Shown here one piece after another: positions 9,431 to 17,594 of a stretch of 64,000 nucleotides of DNA. The position numbers and the translations under genes were made by a program. The stretch is from contig NZ_LJSI01000053.1 in the NCBI RefSeq assembly GCF_001305295.1, forward strand, positions 310,001 to 374,000, given 5' to 3'. Source of the stretch: Neptunomonas antarctica (GTDB taxonomy: Bacteria; Pseudomonadota; Gammaproteobacteria; Pseudomonadales; Balneatricaceae). Every line of letters starts with the position of its first letter. Positions within the stretch are counted from its first letter, which is position 1. A model generated the notes under the pieces. That model was given only the letters and a program-made list of their open reading frames with translations, was not told where the DNA came from and did no database searches.

Positions 9431-10327
9431 TCATAATACCTGTTTTGTATTTTGGCTACTTCGATGATCAAGCATAAAGTTAACGAATGCCCGGTTAGCC
9501 TGTGACAAGTGGCGGTCTTTATTCCAGGCAATCGATAAATCCAGCCAGACTGGCTGACTGAAGGGCAGTGCTATCAGGTCATCATCTTTTTCGATCACCA
9601 TACCGAGTAACGTGGAGATGCCGAATCCCTGTTTTACGATCGACTTAATCAGAGGTATCAGGTTGGTTTCAAAGCCAATATGTGGTTTAGCACCGATCTG
9701 ATTGGCAAGACGATCAACAATTTTACGGTGAAAATATCCATCTTTGAACATCACCAGCTCTTCGGCAAAAAAATCTGTATAGGTTACCGATTGTTGTGTT
9801 GCGAAAGCATGATCTTTGCCGACGGTAACGAGCATCTGTTGGCGTAAAAAAATCTCGGTATGGAGTGTATCGGGAACAAATTCTGAAACAATCACCCCCA
9901 GGTCCAATTCGCCTTGTTCAACCATCTGCTGCAGTTTCCAGGTGCCTGCTTCGATGACTTCCAGACTGAGTTCGGGATAACGATGTTTAAAAGCCATCAA
10001 AATAGGCGGAAAGTAATAAGAGCCGAGCATGCCAGGAATGCCAATGCGCACACAGCCTTGCGTTAATCCTTTAAGCTCACGCATTTCCAGTTCTGCGTCA
10101 GCTAAGTTTTGTAGAATTATTTCAGCATGTTTGAATAGACGTTCCCCTTCATCCGTCAGTCTGATCTTACGGTCATTGCGGTGGAAGAGTTTAAGATCCA
10201 GTTCACTTTCCAGCTTTTGGATAGACATGCTGATGGCTGGTTGAGCAATATGTAGGATTTCAGCCGCTTTAGAAAAACTCTTCTGACGGGCTACTTCATG
10301 AAAATAGCGAAGCTGTTTACTGTTCAT
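9431..10327 (-). CDS. LysR-family transcriptional regulator
   Basis: A 298-residue regulator of usual LysR length. The N-terminal winged helix-turn-helix is clear: MNSKQLRYFHEVARQ, then FSKAAEILHIAQPAISMSIQ (about residues 18-37). An effector-binding domain of periplasmic-binding-protein fold runs from about 90 to 290 (GCVRIGIPGMLGSYYFPPIL). It is divergent from the MFS transporter at 10483, the classic arrangement in which a LysR protein controls its neighbour. An interrupted inverted repeat lies in the shared spacer (10345-10380). The inducer is unknown. Confidence 0.9.
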   Translation of the reverse strand: MNSKQLRYFHEVARQKSFSKAAEILHIAQPAISMSIQKLESELDLKLFHRNDRKIRLTDEGERLFKHAEIILQNLADAELEMRELKGLTQGCVRIGIPGMLGSYYFPPILMAFKHRYPELSLEVIEAGTWKLQQMVEQGELDLGVIVSEFVPDTLHTEIFLRQQMLVTVGKDHAFATQQSVTYTDFFAEELVMFKDGYFHRKIVDRLANQIGAKPHIGFETNLIPLIKSIVKQGFGISTLLGMVIEKDDDLIALPFSQPVWLDLSIAWNKDRHLSQANRAFVNFMLDHRSSQNTKQVL

Positions 10328-10344
10328 ATTAATTTAATTATCAA

Positions 10345-10380
10345 TAAAATATATGGAATGGATAATAACTATATATTTTA
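10345..10380. promoter_or_regulatory. Interrupted inverted repeat between lysR and MFS gene
   Basis: TAAAATATAT (10345-10354) and ATATATTTTA (10371-10380) form a 10-bp AT-only inverted repeat separated by 16 bases. Its position, 18 bases upstream of the lysR start on the minus strand and about 100 bases before the transporter, suits an autoregulatory LysR site. AT-rich composition makes chance symmetry possible. Confidence 0.3.
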
Positions 10381-10482
10381 CTGATTATATTCTGCGCAGT
10401 ATGGTAGTACCAGAAATAATCGATGTCCGAGCTGGTTAGTGGTTTAGATAACAGGCTTAGATCAGTGATGCAGGGGTTCATG

Positions 10483-11691
10483 ATGATTGACGCAGGAACA
10501 AGAGCCTTTTGGCGAGCCACATTGGCGCTTTGCCTGGGCTCTTTTATGATTTTTTCCAATGTATATGTGACGCAGCCGTTACTGCCACTGCTAATGGATA
10601 ACTTTCAGATATCAGAGCTTGAGGCTAGCTGGAGCTTCACAATCACCACGTTGACGCTGGGCCTGTCATTACTGATCTATGGCCCATTATCCGATGCGAT
10701 CGGGCGCAAAAATATTATGTTGGTCAGTATGGCGGGTGTCGTGCTCACGACGTTCCTTTTATCACAGACACAAAATTATTCTATGTTGTTGATTCTGCGA
10801 GGGCTACAAGGGTTATGTTTAGGTGGTTTGCCTGCCATTGCTATTGCGTACATGAGTGATGAATTCAAACATAAAGCGATGATTCTGGCCGTAGGTTTTT
10901 ACATTAGCGGTAACACTATTGGTGGTATCGGAGGGCGCTTGATTGGTGGTTTTGTAGGTGAGTGGTTAGGCTGGTCTGAAGCATTTTTGGTGATGACTCT
11001 GATCAGTTTTATTCTACTGGCACTATTTGCTCTATTGTTACCCGCCTCGAGTCATTTTACTGCTAAAAGTCTGAAGCCAAGCATGATGATGACACAGTTG
11101 GCAGGGCACTTGAACAATCCGCTGTTATTGTTGGCTTATCTGATAGGTGGCTTTAATTTCTTTATTTTTATTAATCAGTACAGCTTCGTTACTTTTTTAT
11201 TAGCTGATGCGCCTTATCATCTGTCGCCTTCGTGGTTAGGTCTGTTGTTCCTTACCTACCTGAGCGGTACGGTAGGGTCTGCTCTTTCAGGACGTATTGC
11301 TCAGCGAATTCCGCAACCTATGTGCATGATTATTGGCATTTTGGTGCTGATGACGGGCTCTCTGATTACACTGATACCCAGCATCTGGGCGATTATTGTC
11401 GGCTTCTTTATAAACGCTTTCGGGTTTTTCTTTGCGCACTCGACGGCGAGTAGCTGGGTGAGCCATAACGCTTATCAAGCCAAAGCCAGTGCGTCGTCTT
11501 TGTATTTAGTGTTTTATTATTTAGGTGCAAGTAGTGGTGGGTTTTATCTGCAACCTTTCTGGCAATGGGCGGGATGGTCGGGCATTGTTGCAGGCTCCAT
11601 GATCATACTGACACTGACGTTATTGGCTGCCATTTTGTTATACAAAATCAGTTCTCAATGCGTTTCTGATGCGCCATCAGTAAAGGTATAA
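10483..11691 (+). CDS. MFS transporter (YnfM-like, 12 TM)
   Basis: An inner-membrane major facilitator permease, probably an exporter. The ATG at 10483 is chosen (402 residues, MIDAGTRAFWRATLALCLG) because AGGGG ends 6 bases upstream and relatives of this type start similarly. A longer frame begins at 10423 without a clear ribosome binding site. Twelve hydrophobic segments are evident. The MFS signature between TM2 and TM3 is GPLSDAIGRKNIML, and TM4-5 carry LRGLQGLCLGGLPAIAIAYM. It is divergent from the LysR gene, its probable regulator. Substrate is unknown. Confidence 0.88.
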   Translation: MIDAGTRAFWRATLALCLGSFMIFSNVYVTQPLLPLLMDNFQISELEASWSFTITTLTLGLSLLIYGPLSDAIGRKNIMLVSMAGVVLTTFLLSQTQNYSMLLILRGLQGLCLGGLPAIAIAYMSDEFKHKAMILAVGFYISGNTIGGIGGRLIGGFVGEWLGWSEAFLVMTLISFILLALFALLLPASSHFTAKSLKPSMMMTQLAGHLNNPLLLLAYLIGGFNFFIFINQYSFVTFLLADAPYHLSPSWLGLLFLTYLSGTVGSALSGRIAQRIPQPMCMIIGILVLMTGSLITLIPSIWAIIVGFFINAFGFFFAHSTASSWVSHNAYQAKASASSLYLVFYYLGASSGGFYLQPFWQWAGWSGIVAGSMIILTLTLLAAILLYKISSQCVSDAPSVKV

Positions 11692-11736
11692 GTAAGACTG
11701 AATTGACGCATTTATTGGAAATTCACGCTTACAGTC

Positions 11737-12222
11737 CTACAACCCTATAGCGGCTTCTATTGTCAGCAGCTGCTGTTTTAATTCAAGCCCTGCTGCATAC
11801 CCTGTCAAATTACCATTTTTACCGATCACCCGATGGCAGGGAATGATGATGAGAAGCGGATTTCGGCCAATCGCAGCCGCCACAGATCGGGCTGATTCAG
11901 GCTGGTCTATACTATCGGCGAGTTGTTGATAGTAGAGGGTTTCTCCAGCGGGAATCAGTTTTAGTGCCTGCCATACGCTTTGCTGAAAAGGTGTTCCCTT
12001 GGGTGCCAAAGGTAGCGTGAATAGATGCTCAGGATGAGACGCAAAAGCTTCCAATTGCTTTTCTAGTTCGATGAAAACCGGATGATCGGGTTCTTCTTGC
12101 CATTGTGATGCAATAGCGGGTTGGTGTTTTTGGCCTATCCTATAACACCCTGTTAGTTGTTGATTCTCTTCGGTTGCCAGCATTTCACCAAAAGAGCTGT
12201 GCCATGTGCGGTAACTTATCAT
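11737..12222 (-). CDS. ogt: Methylated-DNA--[protein]-cysteine S-methyltransferase
   Basis: Suicide repair enzyme that moves the methyl group from O6-methylguanine in DNA to its own cysteine. The 161-residue protein has an N-terminal ribonuclease-like domain and the C-terminal catalytic domain (GTPFQQSVWQALKLIP at about 77-91). The active-site motif is IIIPCHRVIG with Cys129. Its ATG overlaps the stop of the upstream ada-alkA fusion (TGATG at 12220-12224), so the two are translationally coupled and form an alkylation-repair operon. Confidence 0.95.
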   Translation of the reverse strand: MISYRTWHSSFGEMLATEENQQLTGCYRIGQKHQPAIASQWQEEPDHPVFIELEKQLEAFASHPEHLFTLPLAPKGTPFQQSVWQALKLIPAGETLYYQQLADSIDQPESARSVAAAIGRNPLLIIIPCHRVIGKNGNLTGYAAGLELKQQLLTIEAAIGL

Positions 12223-13811
12223 CAGCTTTGTTCCTTACATTGTGTGCTTATTGATGTGACCGTATTTTCAAGAGGCTGATTAGTTATATTTATCGGTGAG
12301 TTATTCCATGGTTCCCTTAATGAATGCCACAGATGCATCACTGCGTAGGCACGCCATGGGCGCCATTTTTCAGCTAATGCCAGTAGTTTTTTTGGTCTTC
12401 TTTCCTGTAATGCTTTCATAATCCCTAAGTCCGTATGCGGGAATGCATCTGGCCAGTGTAGTGCGCGCATTGCAATATAGTGTGCTGTCCAGGGGCCGAT
12501 GCCGGGAATTTGCGTCAAGGTATTAATGGTAATGTCCGGTGATGCGCTGGGTTGCAGTACAATCTCACTTTTGGATATTTTTTCAGCCAGTATTATGATG
12601 GTGTGTGCCCGCTTACTGATAATACCGAGAGAGGCTATTTGATCAATACTCAGTGTTGAGGCTACTTCCGCACTGGGGAAGAGTGTTGTGAGTGCACGGT
12701 GTGTGGTGTGAATTCGGGTGCCGAATGCTTCGGCAAAGCGGCCTGCTAAGGTGTGGGCCGCTTTGACTGTAATCTGTTGGCCAAGTATGGCTCTGACCGC
12801 CATCTCAAACCCATCAAAACTGCCAGGAAGACGGATTCCTTGGTTATTATTGACCAGCTTACCTAGCTGTTTTGCTATTAGCGCGGGTTCTGCATGTAGA
12901 TCAAACTGATGCTCCAGTTTTCTTAATACAATGGGAATAATATCGGATAATGATTCTGAAAGCTCGATTGCAAGAGTATTGGCTTTAGTGAGATGAAGCT
13001 GTACTTGCAGCCATCCCTGATAGTTTTTTTCGTTCACGGTCAGGTTGACGGTACGACTATAAGTTTGCTCTTCTACGTATTCAACTCCACGGACTGTTCT
13101 TTGTTCAAGAAACTCAATCAATTGTTGCCAGTTATAAGGTGGTCGGTATTGCAGCATTAGTTTAATAGGTTTTGCTGGGCTGGTTGTTGAGGCGCGGCTC
13201 TTTGTGTTAATTCGAGTTGTATCAATTCGAGTTGTATTAGCTTCAGTTATATCTGCTCGTTTTCGCAGCGAAGAGGGGGCGGATTGGTATCTGTTTTTAA
13301 AGTGCATGTTAAAAGTACGTAGGCTTGAAAATCCACTGATATAAGCAACATGGATGATAGGCAGATGTGTTTCTGTCAGTAATTGTTTGGCGCGAAGTAG
13401 TCTTCTCGTGAGTATTATATTGCTGGGTGTGGTGCCGAACTGAGCAAGCGCCATTCTGCTCAGGTGACGGGTACTGATATGAAGGTGACGTGACAATTCA
13501 GCAATACTGAAATCAGTATGTCCCAAATCCTCCAGTTGAGTAATGGCGGATAATATGAGGTTTTGATCATTTACGTGCTGTGCAATTTGCGGTGATAACT
13601 CCGGACGGCACTTAAGACAGGGGCGAAAGCCTGCCGCTTCAGCGAGTGCTGCTGAAGTATAAAAGCTGCAATTTTCTATCTTGGGTGTGCGGACGCGACA
13701 GACTGGGCGACAGTAAATGCCTGTGCTGCTGACGCCGACAAAAAAATGCCCATCAAAACGGCTATCGTGAGATACCAGCGCTTGGTAATAATATATGTTC
13801 TGTATACTCAT
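12222..13811 (-). CDS. Ada-AlkA fusion: methyl-phosphotriester sensor/activator with 3-methyladenine DNA glycosylase
   Basis: A 529-residue fusion. Residues 1-75 are an Ada zinc domain with Cys34, Cys38, Cys65 and Cys68; Cys34 corresponds to the methyl acceptor of E. coli Ada. Residues ~85-185 are an AraC-type double helix-turn-helix (FSIAELSRHLHISTRHLSRM). After a repetitive Thr/Arg linker (~187-218) comes an AlkA N-domain, and from ~330 the HhH-GPD glycosylase (LTQIPGIGPWTAHYIAMRAL; catalytic Asp in PHTDLGIMKAL). It can thus sense methylated phosphate, activate transcription and excise alkylated bases. The O6-methylguanine transferase domain of E. coli Ada is instead the next gene, ogt. The linker is encoded by three 15-bp tandem units (13209-13253). 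Confidence 0.93.
   Translation of the reverse strand: MSIQNIYYYQALVSHDSRFDGHFFVGVSSTGIYCRPVCRVRTPKIENCSFYTSAALAEAAGFRPCLKCRPELSPQIAQHVNDQNLILSAITQLEDLGHTDFSIAELSRHLHISTRHLSRMALAQFGTTPSNIILTRRLLRAKQLLTETHLPIIHVAYISGFSSLRTFNMHFKNRYQSAPSSLRKRADITEANTTRIDTTRINTKSRASTTSPAKPIKLMLQYRPPYNWQQLIEFLEQRTVRGVEYVEEQTYSRTVNLTVNEKNYQGWLQVQLHLTKANTLAIELSESLSDIIPIVLRKLEHQFDLHAEPALIAKQLGKLVNNNQGIRLPGSFDGFEMAVRAILGQQITVKAAHTLAGRFAEAFGTRIHTTHRALTTLFPSAEVASTLSIDQIASLGIISKRAHTIIILAEKISKSEIVLQPSASPDITINTLTQIPGIGPWTAHYIAMRALHWPDAFPHTDLGIMKALQERRPKKLLALAEKWRPWRAYAVMHLWHSLREPWNNSPINITNQPLENTVTSISTQCKEQS
13209..13253 (-). repeat. Three 15-bp in-frame tandem repeats in the ada-alkA linker
   Basis: Units AATTCGAGTTGTATC (13209-13223), AATTCGAGTTGTATT (13224-13238) and a diverged AGCTTCAGTTATATC (13239-13253). 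On the coding strand they encode degenerate TTRID/TTRIN-type pentapeptides between the HTH and glycosylase domains. Confidence 0.9.
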
Positions 13812-13825
13812 AACGCTACTATAGG

Positions 13826-13839
13826 CTTATTTAAATAAG
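13826..13839. promoter_or_regulatory. 14-bp palindrome in the ada-alkA/diguanylate cyclase spacer
   Basis: CTTATTTAAATAAG is a perfect palindrome 15 bases upstream of the ada-alkA start. A small inverted repeat, GCTGC-TC-GCAGC (13840-13851), follows. An autoregulatory site is possible, but no recognised Ada-box can be asserted. Confidence 0.3.
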
Positions 13840-13925
13840 GCTGCTCGCAGCATTCGGACATGATATTTTTTACAGCTTCGTTACACTAATGCTGAAATAG
13901 AGTAGTTAAAAGAAAGGATTGTCAT

Positions 13926-15224
13926 TTGGCGTTTAGAATATTAACCCTGTTACTACCGGCTGCGTTGTTATTAATGGGCGCATTTTTATTACTAGCACTG
14001 GTTCCAGCGTTATCAGCCGCACAGCAGAATACCTTAGCGCTGATGCCGTATCTGATGGCAGGTATTGCGGGCTTTTTGGGTTATTGCTTTAAGCACAGTC
14101 GAGTGTTACTGGTGTCGATCAATCTTTGTGCTGCTTATTTTTTAATTCAAAATAACCTCCAGTCGAGCTTAGCCCGACCCGATAATTATGTGCTGTACAG
14201 CTTTCTCTCGCTTCTTTTACCGGTCAATATTGCGTTGATTGCGACGTATGCAGAACGCGGCGTATTTACACCTATTGGCGTGATAAGACTTGTGGTTGTG
14301 AGTGCCGGTTATCTGGCCATATACATCCTTAAAGAAATGGGAGTGCTGGGGTATTGGCTTACGGAATTGCCGATCAGTCTAATCCAAATGGCCGTTGATG
14401 AAACCTACTTGAGTGAAGCCGCCGCTATGGTTTTTGTCGTGGCTTTAATTCCTGTGGTTTTGTCTTTAATCTTCAGAAGAACTCACACAGATGCGGGGCT
14501 TTTGGCTTCGCTTATTGCGGCATTAGTGACGTTGCTATGGTTTGAGCGGCCGTTGATTTCATCATTGTTTTTATCGGCGGCTTTAATAGCCTTAGCGGTT
14601 TCTGTGGTGCAAAACAGTTATAACATGGCTTTTGTTGATGAATTGACCGGCATTTTTGGACGCAGAGCACTGCGTGATAAGTTTGCTAACCTAGGCCGTC
14701 GATATACGGTTGCGATGCTGGATATTGATCATTTTAAGAAATTCAACGATACCTACGGTCACGAGACGGGCGATCATGTGTTGCGTATGGTGGCGGCCAA
14801 AATTAATAATGTAAAAGGAGGAGGTAAGGCCTACCGTTATGGTGGGGAAGAATTTGCGGTGGTATTTGCAGGCAAAACTGAGGATGAAGTGTTGCCTTAT
14901 CTTGAAGAAGTACGTGAAATTATCGCTTATTATCCAATGGCGATTCGTAGTGAAGAACGTCCGACGGATAGCGATACGGGTAAACAACTGCGCTCGAACC
15001 AAAAAAGACCCGAGCATGTTCAGGTCACGATTAGTATCGGTGTCGCTGAGAAGGATGACTCGCACAGCAATCCTGATGCCGTTATGAAATCTGCAGACCA
15101 AGCGCTCTATGCTGCTAAAAAGGCGGGGCGCAACTGTACGATTGGGTCGCATCAGCCCATTTCAGTACCGAGGCGGGTACAACTACGACGAGCTAAGGTT
15201 GATTTTGTAAACCGTGAAGGATAA
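13926..15224 (+). CDS. Membrane diguanylate cyclase (GGEEF)
   Basis: Makes cyclic di-GMP from two GTP. It is predicted to start at TTG 13926, with AAGGA (13914-13918) 7 bases upstream; no nearby in-frame ATG fits as well. The 432 residues hold about seven N-terminal membrane helices (1-~230) and a GGDEF domain (~235-410). Visible catalytic-domain motifs are DELTGIFGRRAL, MLDIDHFKKFNDTYGHETGD and RYGGEEFAVVF. The position of the inhibitory RxxD I-site is KGGG, so product inhibition through it should be absent. No phosphodiesterase domain is attached. It is divergent from ada-alkA and ends at a hairpin facing ppiC. Confidence 0.92.
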   Translation: MAFRILTLLLPAALLLMGAFLLLALVPALSAAQQNTLALMPYLMAGIAGFLGYCFKHSRVLLVSINLCAAYFLIQNNLQSSLARPDNYVLYSFLSLLLPVNIALIATYAERGVFTPIGVIRLVVVSAGYLAIYILKEMGVLGYWLTELPISLIQMAVDETYLSEAAAMVFVVALIPVVLSLIFRRTHTDAGLLASLIAALVTLLWFERPLISSLFLSAALIALAVSVVQNSYNMAFVDELTGIFGRRALRDKFANLGRRYTVAMLDIDHFKKFNDTYGHETGDHVLRMVAAKINNVKGGGKAYRYGGEEFAVVFAGKTEDEVLPYLEEVREIIAYYPMAIRSEERPTDSDTGKQLRSNQKRPEHVQVTISIGVAEKDDSHSNPDAVMKSADQALYAAKKAGRNCTIGSHQPISVPRRVQLRRAKVDFVNREG

Positions 15225-15251
15225 ACATGATGTTAACAAAAGAGAGAAACA

Positions 15252-15274
15252 GGAGAGCTGTAGGACAGCTCTCC
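15252..15274. terminator. Hairpin between diguanylate cyclase gene and ppiC
   Basis: GGAGAGCTG-TAGGA-CAGCTCTCC, a perfect 9-bp stem. On the minus strand it is followed by a T-rich stretch, so it looks best as the ppiC terminator; it may also stop the converging cyclase transcript. Confidence 0.7.
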
Positions 15275-15284
15275 ACATCAGCGA

Positions 15285-15563
15285 TTACGAGCGGCTGGTG
15301 ATTTCTAGCAAATGGTAACCAAACTGTGTTTTAACAGGGCCGTGAACTTTGTTCAGTTCGCCTTTGAAGACAACTTCGTCAAATTCACGCACCATCTGGC
15401 CTGGGCCAAATGAACCTAAATCACCACCCTGCTTGCCTGAAGGGCAAGACGAGTGTTGTTTTGCTACTTCAGCAAAGTCAGTACCGGCTTCGATCTGCTG
15501 TTTTAATGTTTCGCACTGCGCTTCGGTATCGACAAGAATGTGACGTGCACTTGCTTTAGCCAT
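15285..15563 (-). CDS. ppiC: Parvulin-type peptidyl-prolyl cis-trans isomerase
   Basis: Cytoplasmic rotamase of 92 residues, the size of E. coli PpiC (93), with no signal peptide. The whole protein is one parvulin domain: it opens with ASARHILVDTEAQCETLKQQ, has the CPSGKQGGDLGSFGPGQMV core (about 40-58), and ends GPVKTQFGYHLLEI. It stands alone between the diguanylate cyclase and the divergent FAH-family gene. Confidence 0.95.
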   Translation of the reverse strand: MAKASARHILVDTEAQCETLKQQIEAGTDFAEVAKQHSSCPSGKQGGDLGSFGPGQMVREFDEVVFKGELNKVHGPVKTQFGYHLLEITSRS

Positions 15564-15677
15564 GAGTAAAACCTCGGGTTATTTGTGTTTTGCGTTGTTG
15601 ATATAGTGTAGTTACATGAACAATCTCGGTATAGGATACCTGTTATTAACTGTGAACCAAATATTACGGAGTGAAAA

Positions 15678-16346
15678 ATGGCATACCAACATCGATTTGT
15701 TAACGGACAGGCCTGCGAATTAACGTTGGGTAAGATTGTATGTGTGGGTCGCAATTACGCAGATCATGCTAAAGAGTTGAATAATCCTATCCCTACCGAG
15801 CCTATGTTGTTCATAAAACCCTCAACGGCGGCACTTGAGTTGGAGCAGGATTTTTCCATCCCCGTTGGCTTGGGTAGCGTTCATTTTGAAACAGAGATGT
15901 CGGTGCTGATTGGCAAAACACTCTGTAAAGCCAGCGAACTATCTGCCAAAGAAGCGATTGCAGGTGTGGGCGTAGGCTTGGATTTAACACTGCGTGATTT
16001 ACAGGATGGGTTGAAATCCAAAGGTCATCCTTGGGAAAAAGCCAAAGCGTTTGATGGCGCGTGTCCATTATCTGCCTTCGTTACGCCTGATCAGGTCGAT
16101 GATTTACAAAACGTACAGATTCGTCTGACGGTGAACGGGGATGTAAGACAAGACGGTAATAGTGCATATATGCTGAATCAGGTGCTTCCATTAATCAGCT
16201 ATATCAGTCAGTTTTTTACATTAGAACCTGGTGATGTAGTAATGACAGGCACTCCCGCTGGTGTCGGGCCCATACTACAAGGTGATCAATTAGAGGTAGA
16301 ACTCGTCAGTATTGTATCGGCAAGAACGTCAGTTATCGCTGCATAA
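15678..16346 (+). CDS. Fumarylacetoacetate hydrolase (FAH) family protein (YcgM-like)
   Basis: A 222-residue metal-dependent hydrolase or decarboxylase acting on beta-diketo acids. Seen are KIVCVGRNYADHAKELN at about residue 17, the metal-binding acidic pattern HFETEMSVLIGK (E-x-E), GLDLTLRDLQDGLKSKG and the C-terminal PGDVVMTGTPAGVG. The start ATG has GGAG 5-9 bases upstream. Many members of this family are acylpyruvate hydrolases or oxaloacetate decarboxylases. Which reaction applies here cannot be decided. The next gene starts 2 bases after its stop. Confidence 0.9.
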   Translation: MAYQHRFVNGQACELTLGKIVCVGRNYADHAKELNNPIPTEPMLFIKPSTAALELEQDFSIPVGLGSVHFETEMSVLIGKTLCKASELSAKEAIAGVGVGLDLTLRDLQDGLKSKGHPWEKAKAFDGACPLSAFVTPDQVDDLQNVQIRLTVNGDVRQDGNSAYMLNQVLPLISYISQFFTLEPGDVVMTGTPAGVGPILQGDQLEVELVSIVSARTSVIAA

Positions 16347-16348
16347 AG

Positions 16349-17116
16349 ATGCGGTATACGACTGTCTTTCTGCTGTGCTTAGTATGGCAAATTGCTATTG
16401 CTGAAGAGCATTGGCAAAAGCCTGAGTACATCGTGCAAAGCTTTCTCGAAGTTGCGTTGGGAAGCGAGTTTGGTGGTGCAAAGGAAATCGTGCATAAATG
16501 GGTAAAGCCTGTGCGTATTCTCGTAACGCATCAGGTGGGTGATGAAGCACTCCATGAAACCCTACTTGATGCACATATTGCCCATCTTATTCTGATTACT
16601 GGCCATGATATTAAACGTGTTCAGCGTGCAGAACAGGCGAATGTCAGGTTGTTTTTTACCCGTGAAAGTCTGTTAATACCATTAATAAAACAGCATTCAG
16701 GAGAAGCGTCAGCCGCGCATGAGCGGGGTGCGATCTGCCTTGCAGGTTTTCGTACGAATGTGGCTGATGAAATAGCGTCGGCGTCCATTTATATACCGGT
16801 AGATAGGGCGCGCCAGAAAGCAAAATTGTTGGCTTGTATCGTTGAAGAGCTGACTCAGGTTATGGGTTTGCCGCGTGATTCTGATCGTGTATATCCTTCT
16901 GTTTTTAATGATAAGACGCCGGATGATCTGTTGACTGGGTTGGATGATATCCTTTTGAGAGTGTTATATGATCCCAGAATGCGAGCAGGGTTAAATCGTA
17001 AGCAAGTGCTTAATGTCACGCCTGATATTGTGAAAGATCTTGATAGACAAGGGTTAATTAAGAATGCTGCATTCAGAGTGCGGAAACAGGGGGCTTTGTA
17101 TCGGTACTATCAATAA
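16349..17116 (+). CDS. DUF2927 family protein, probably exported
   Basis: Function unknown. The 255-residue protein has an N-terminal signal peptide (MRYTTVFLLCLVWQIAIAEE) with cleavage near residue 18. The family hallmark is in the second half: CIVEELTQVMGLPRDSD, then SVFNDKTPDDLL and LRVLYDPRMRAGLN. Such proteins are usually secreted and have a metzincin-like look, but the catalytic HExxH is replaced by VEELTQ, so protease activity should not be assumed. It follows the FAH gene by 2 bases with no clear ribosome binding site, suggesting coupled translation. hemJ follows after 64 bases. Confidence 0.75.
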   Translation: MRYTTVFLLCLVWQIAIAEEHWQKPEYIVQSFLEVALGSEFGGAKEIVHKWVKPVRILVTHQVGDEALHETLLDAHIAHLILITGHDIKRVQRAEQANVRLFFTRESLLIPLIKQHSGEASAAHERGAICLAGFRTNVADEIASASIYIPVDRARQKAKLLACIVEELTQVMGLPRDSDRVYPSVFNDKTPDDLLTGLDDILLRVLYDPRMRAGLNRKQVLNVTPDIVKDLDRQGLIKNAAFRVRKQGALYRYYQ

Positions 17117-17180
17117 TATTATCGATATTGAAAACAGTAATAAGTTAAGTATTAAAAGAAATTACCATTAAGGAAATACT

Positions 17181-17594
17181 ATGCTTTGGGTAAAAATGAT
17201 TCATATTCTCGCCATGACCAGCTGGATGGCGGGCATCTTTTATTTGCCACGTATTTTTGTGCATTATGTTGAAGGCAAAGAAGCCGGGCAGGATGTTGCG
17301 CGTCTGCAGATCATGGGACGTAAACTGTACGGTTTTATGAGCATCATGGCGCTCTTTACCCTGGGTTTTGGGCTGTGGTTATGGCTCGGGTATGGTTTTT
17401 CCGGTGGCTGGTTACATGCCAAACTGACGTTCGTGGGCTTGCTGATTGGTTACCATTTCTGGTGTCGTCACTATTTGAAAAAGATGCAGAATGACGTGCT
17501 GGATAGAAGTGGTCGCTATTTTCGCTTATTTAATGAGCTGCCGTTGTTGATCTTCGTTCCAATTTTGATCTTTGTCGTAGTAAAACCTTTTTAG
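17181..17594 (+). CDS. hemJ: Protoporphyrinogen oxidase HemJ (UPF0093)
   Basis: Oxidises protoporphyrinogen IX to protoporphyrin IX in haem synthesis, in the inner membrane. The 137 residues form about four membrane helices. Seen are MLWVKMIHILAMTSWMAGIF, with the conserved His in helix 1, and YLPRIFVHYVEG. A ribosome binding site AAGGAAA precedes the ATG. Another haem gene, hemE, lies at 56.7 kb. Its TAG overlaps the TAA of the convergent ubiJ (TTAG at 17591-17594), leaving no room for a terminator. Confidence 0.92.
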   Translation: MLWVKMIHILAMTSWMAGIFYLPRIFVHYVEGKEAGQDVARLQIMGRKLYGFMSIMALFTLGFGLWLWLGYGFSGGWLHAKLTFVGLLIGYHFWCRHYLKKMQNDVLDRSGRYFRLFNELPLLIFVPILIFVVVKPF

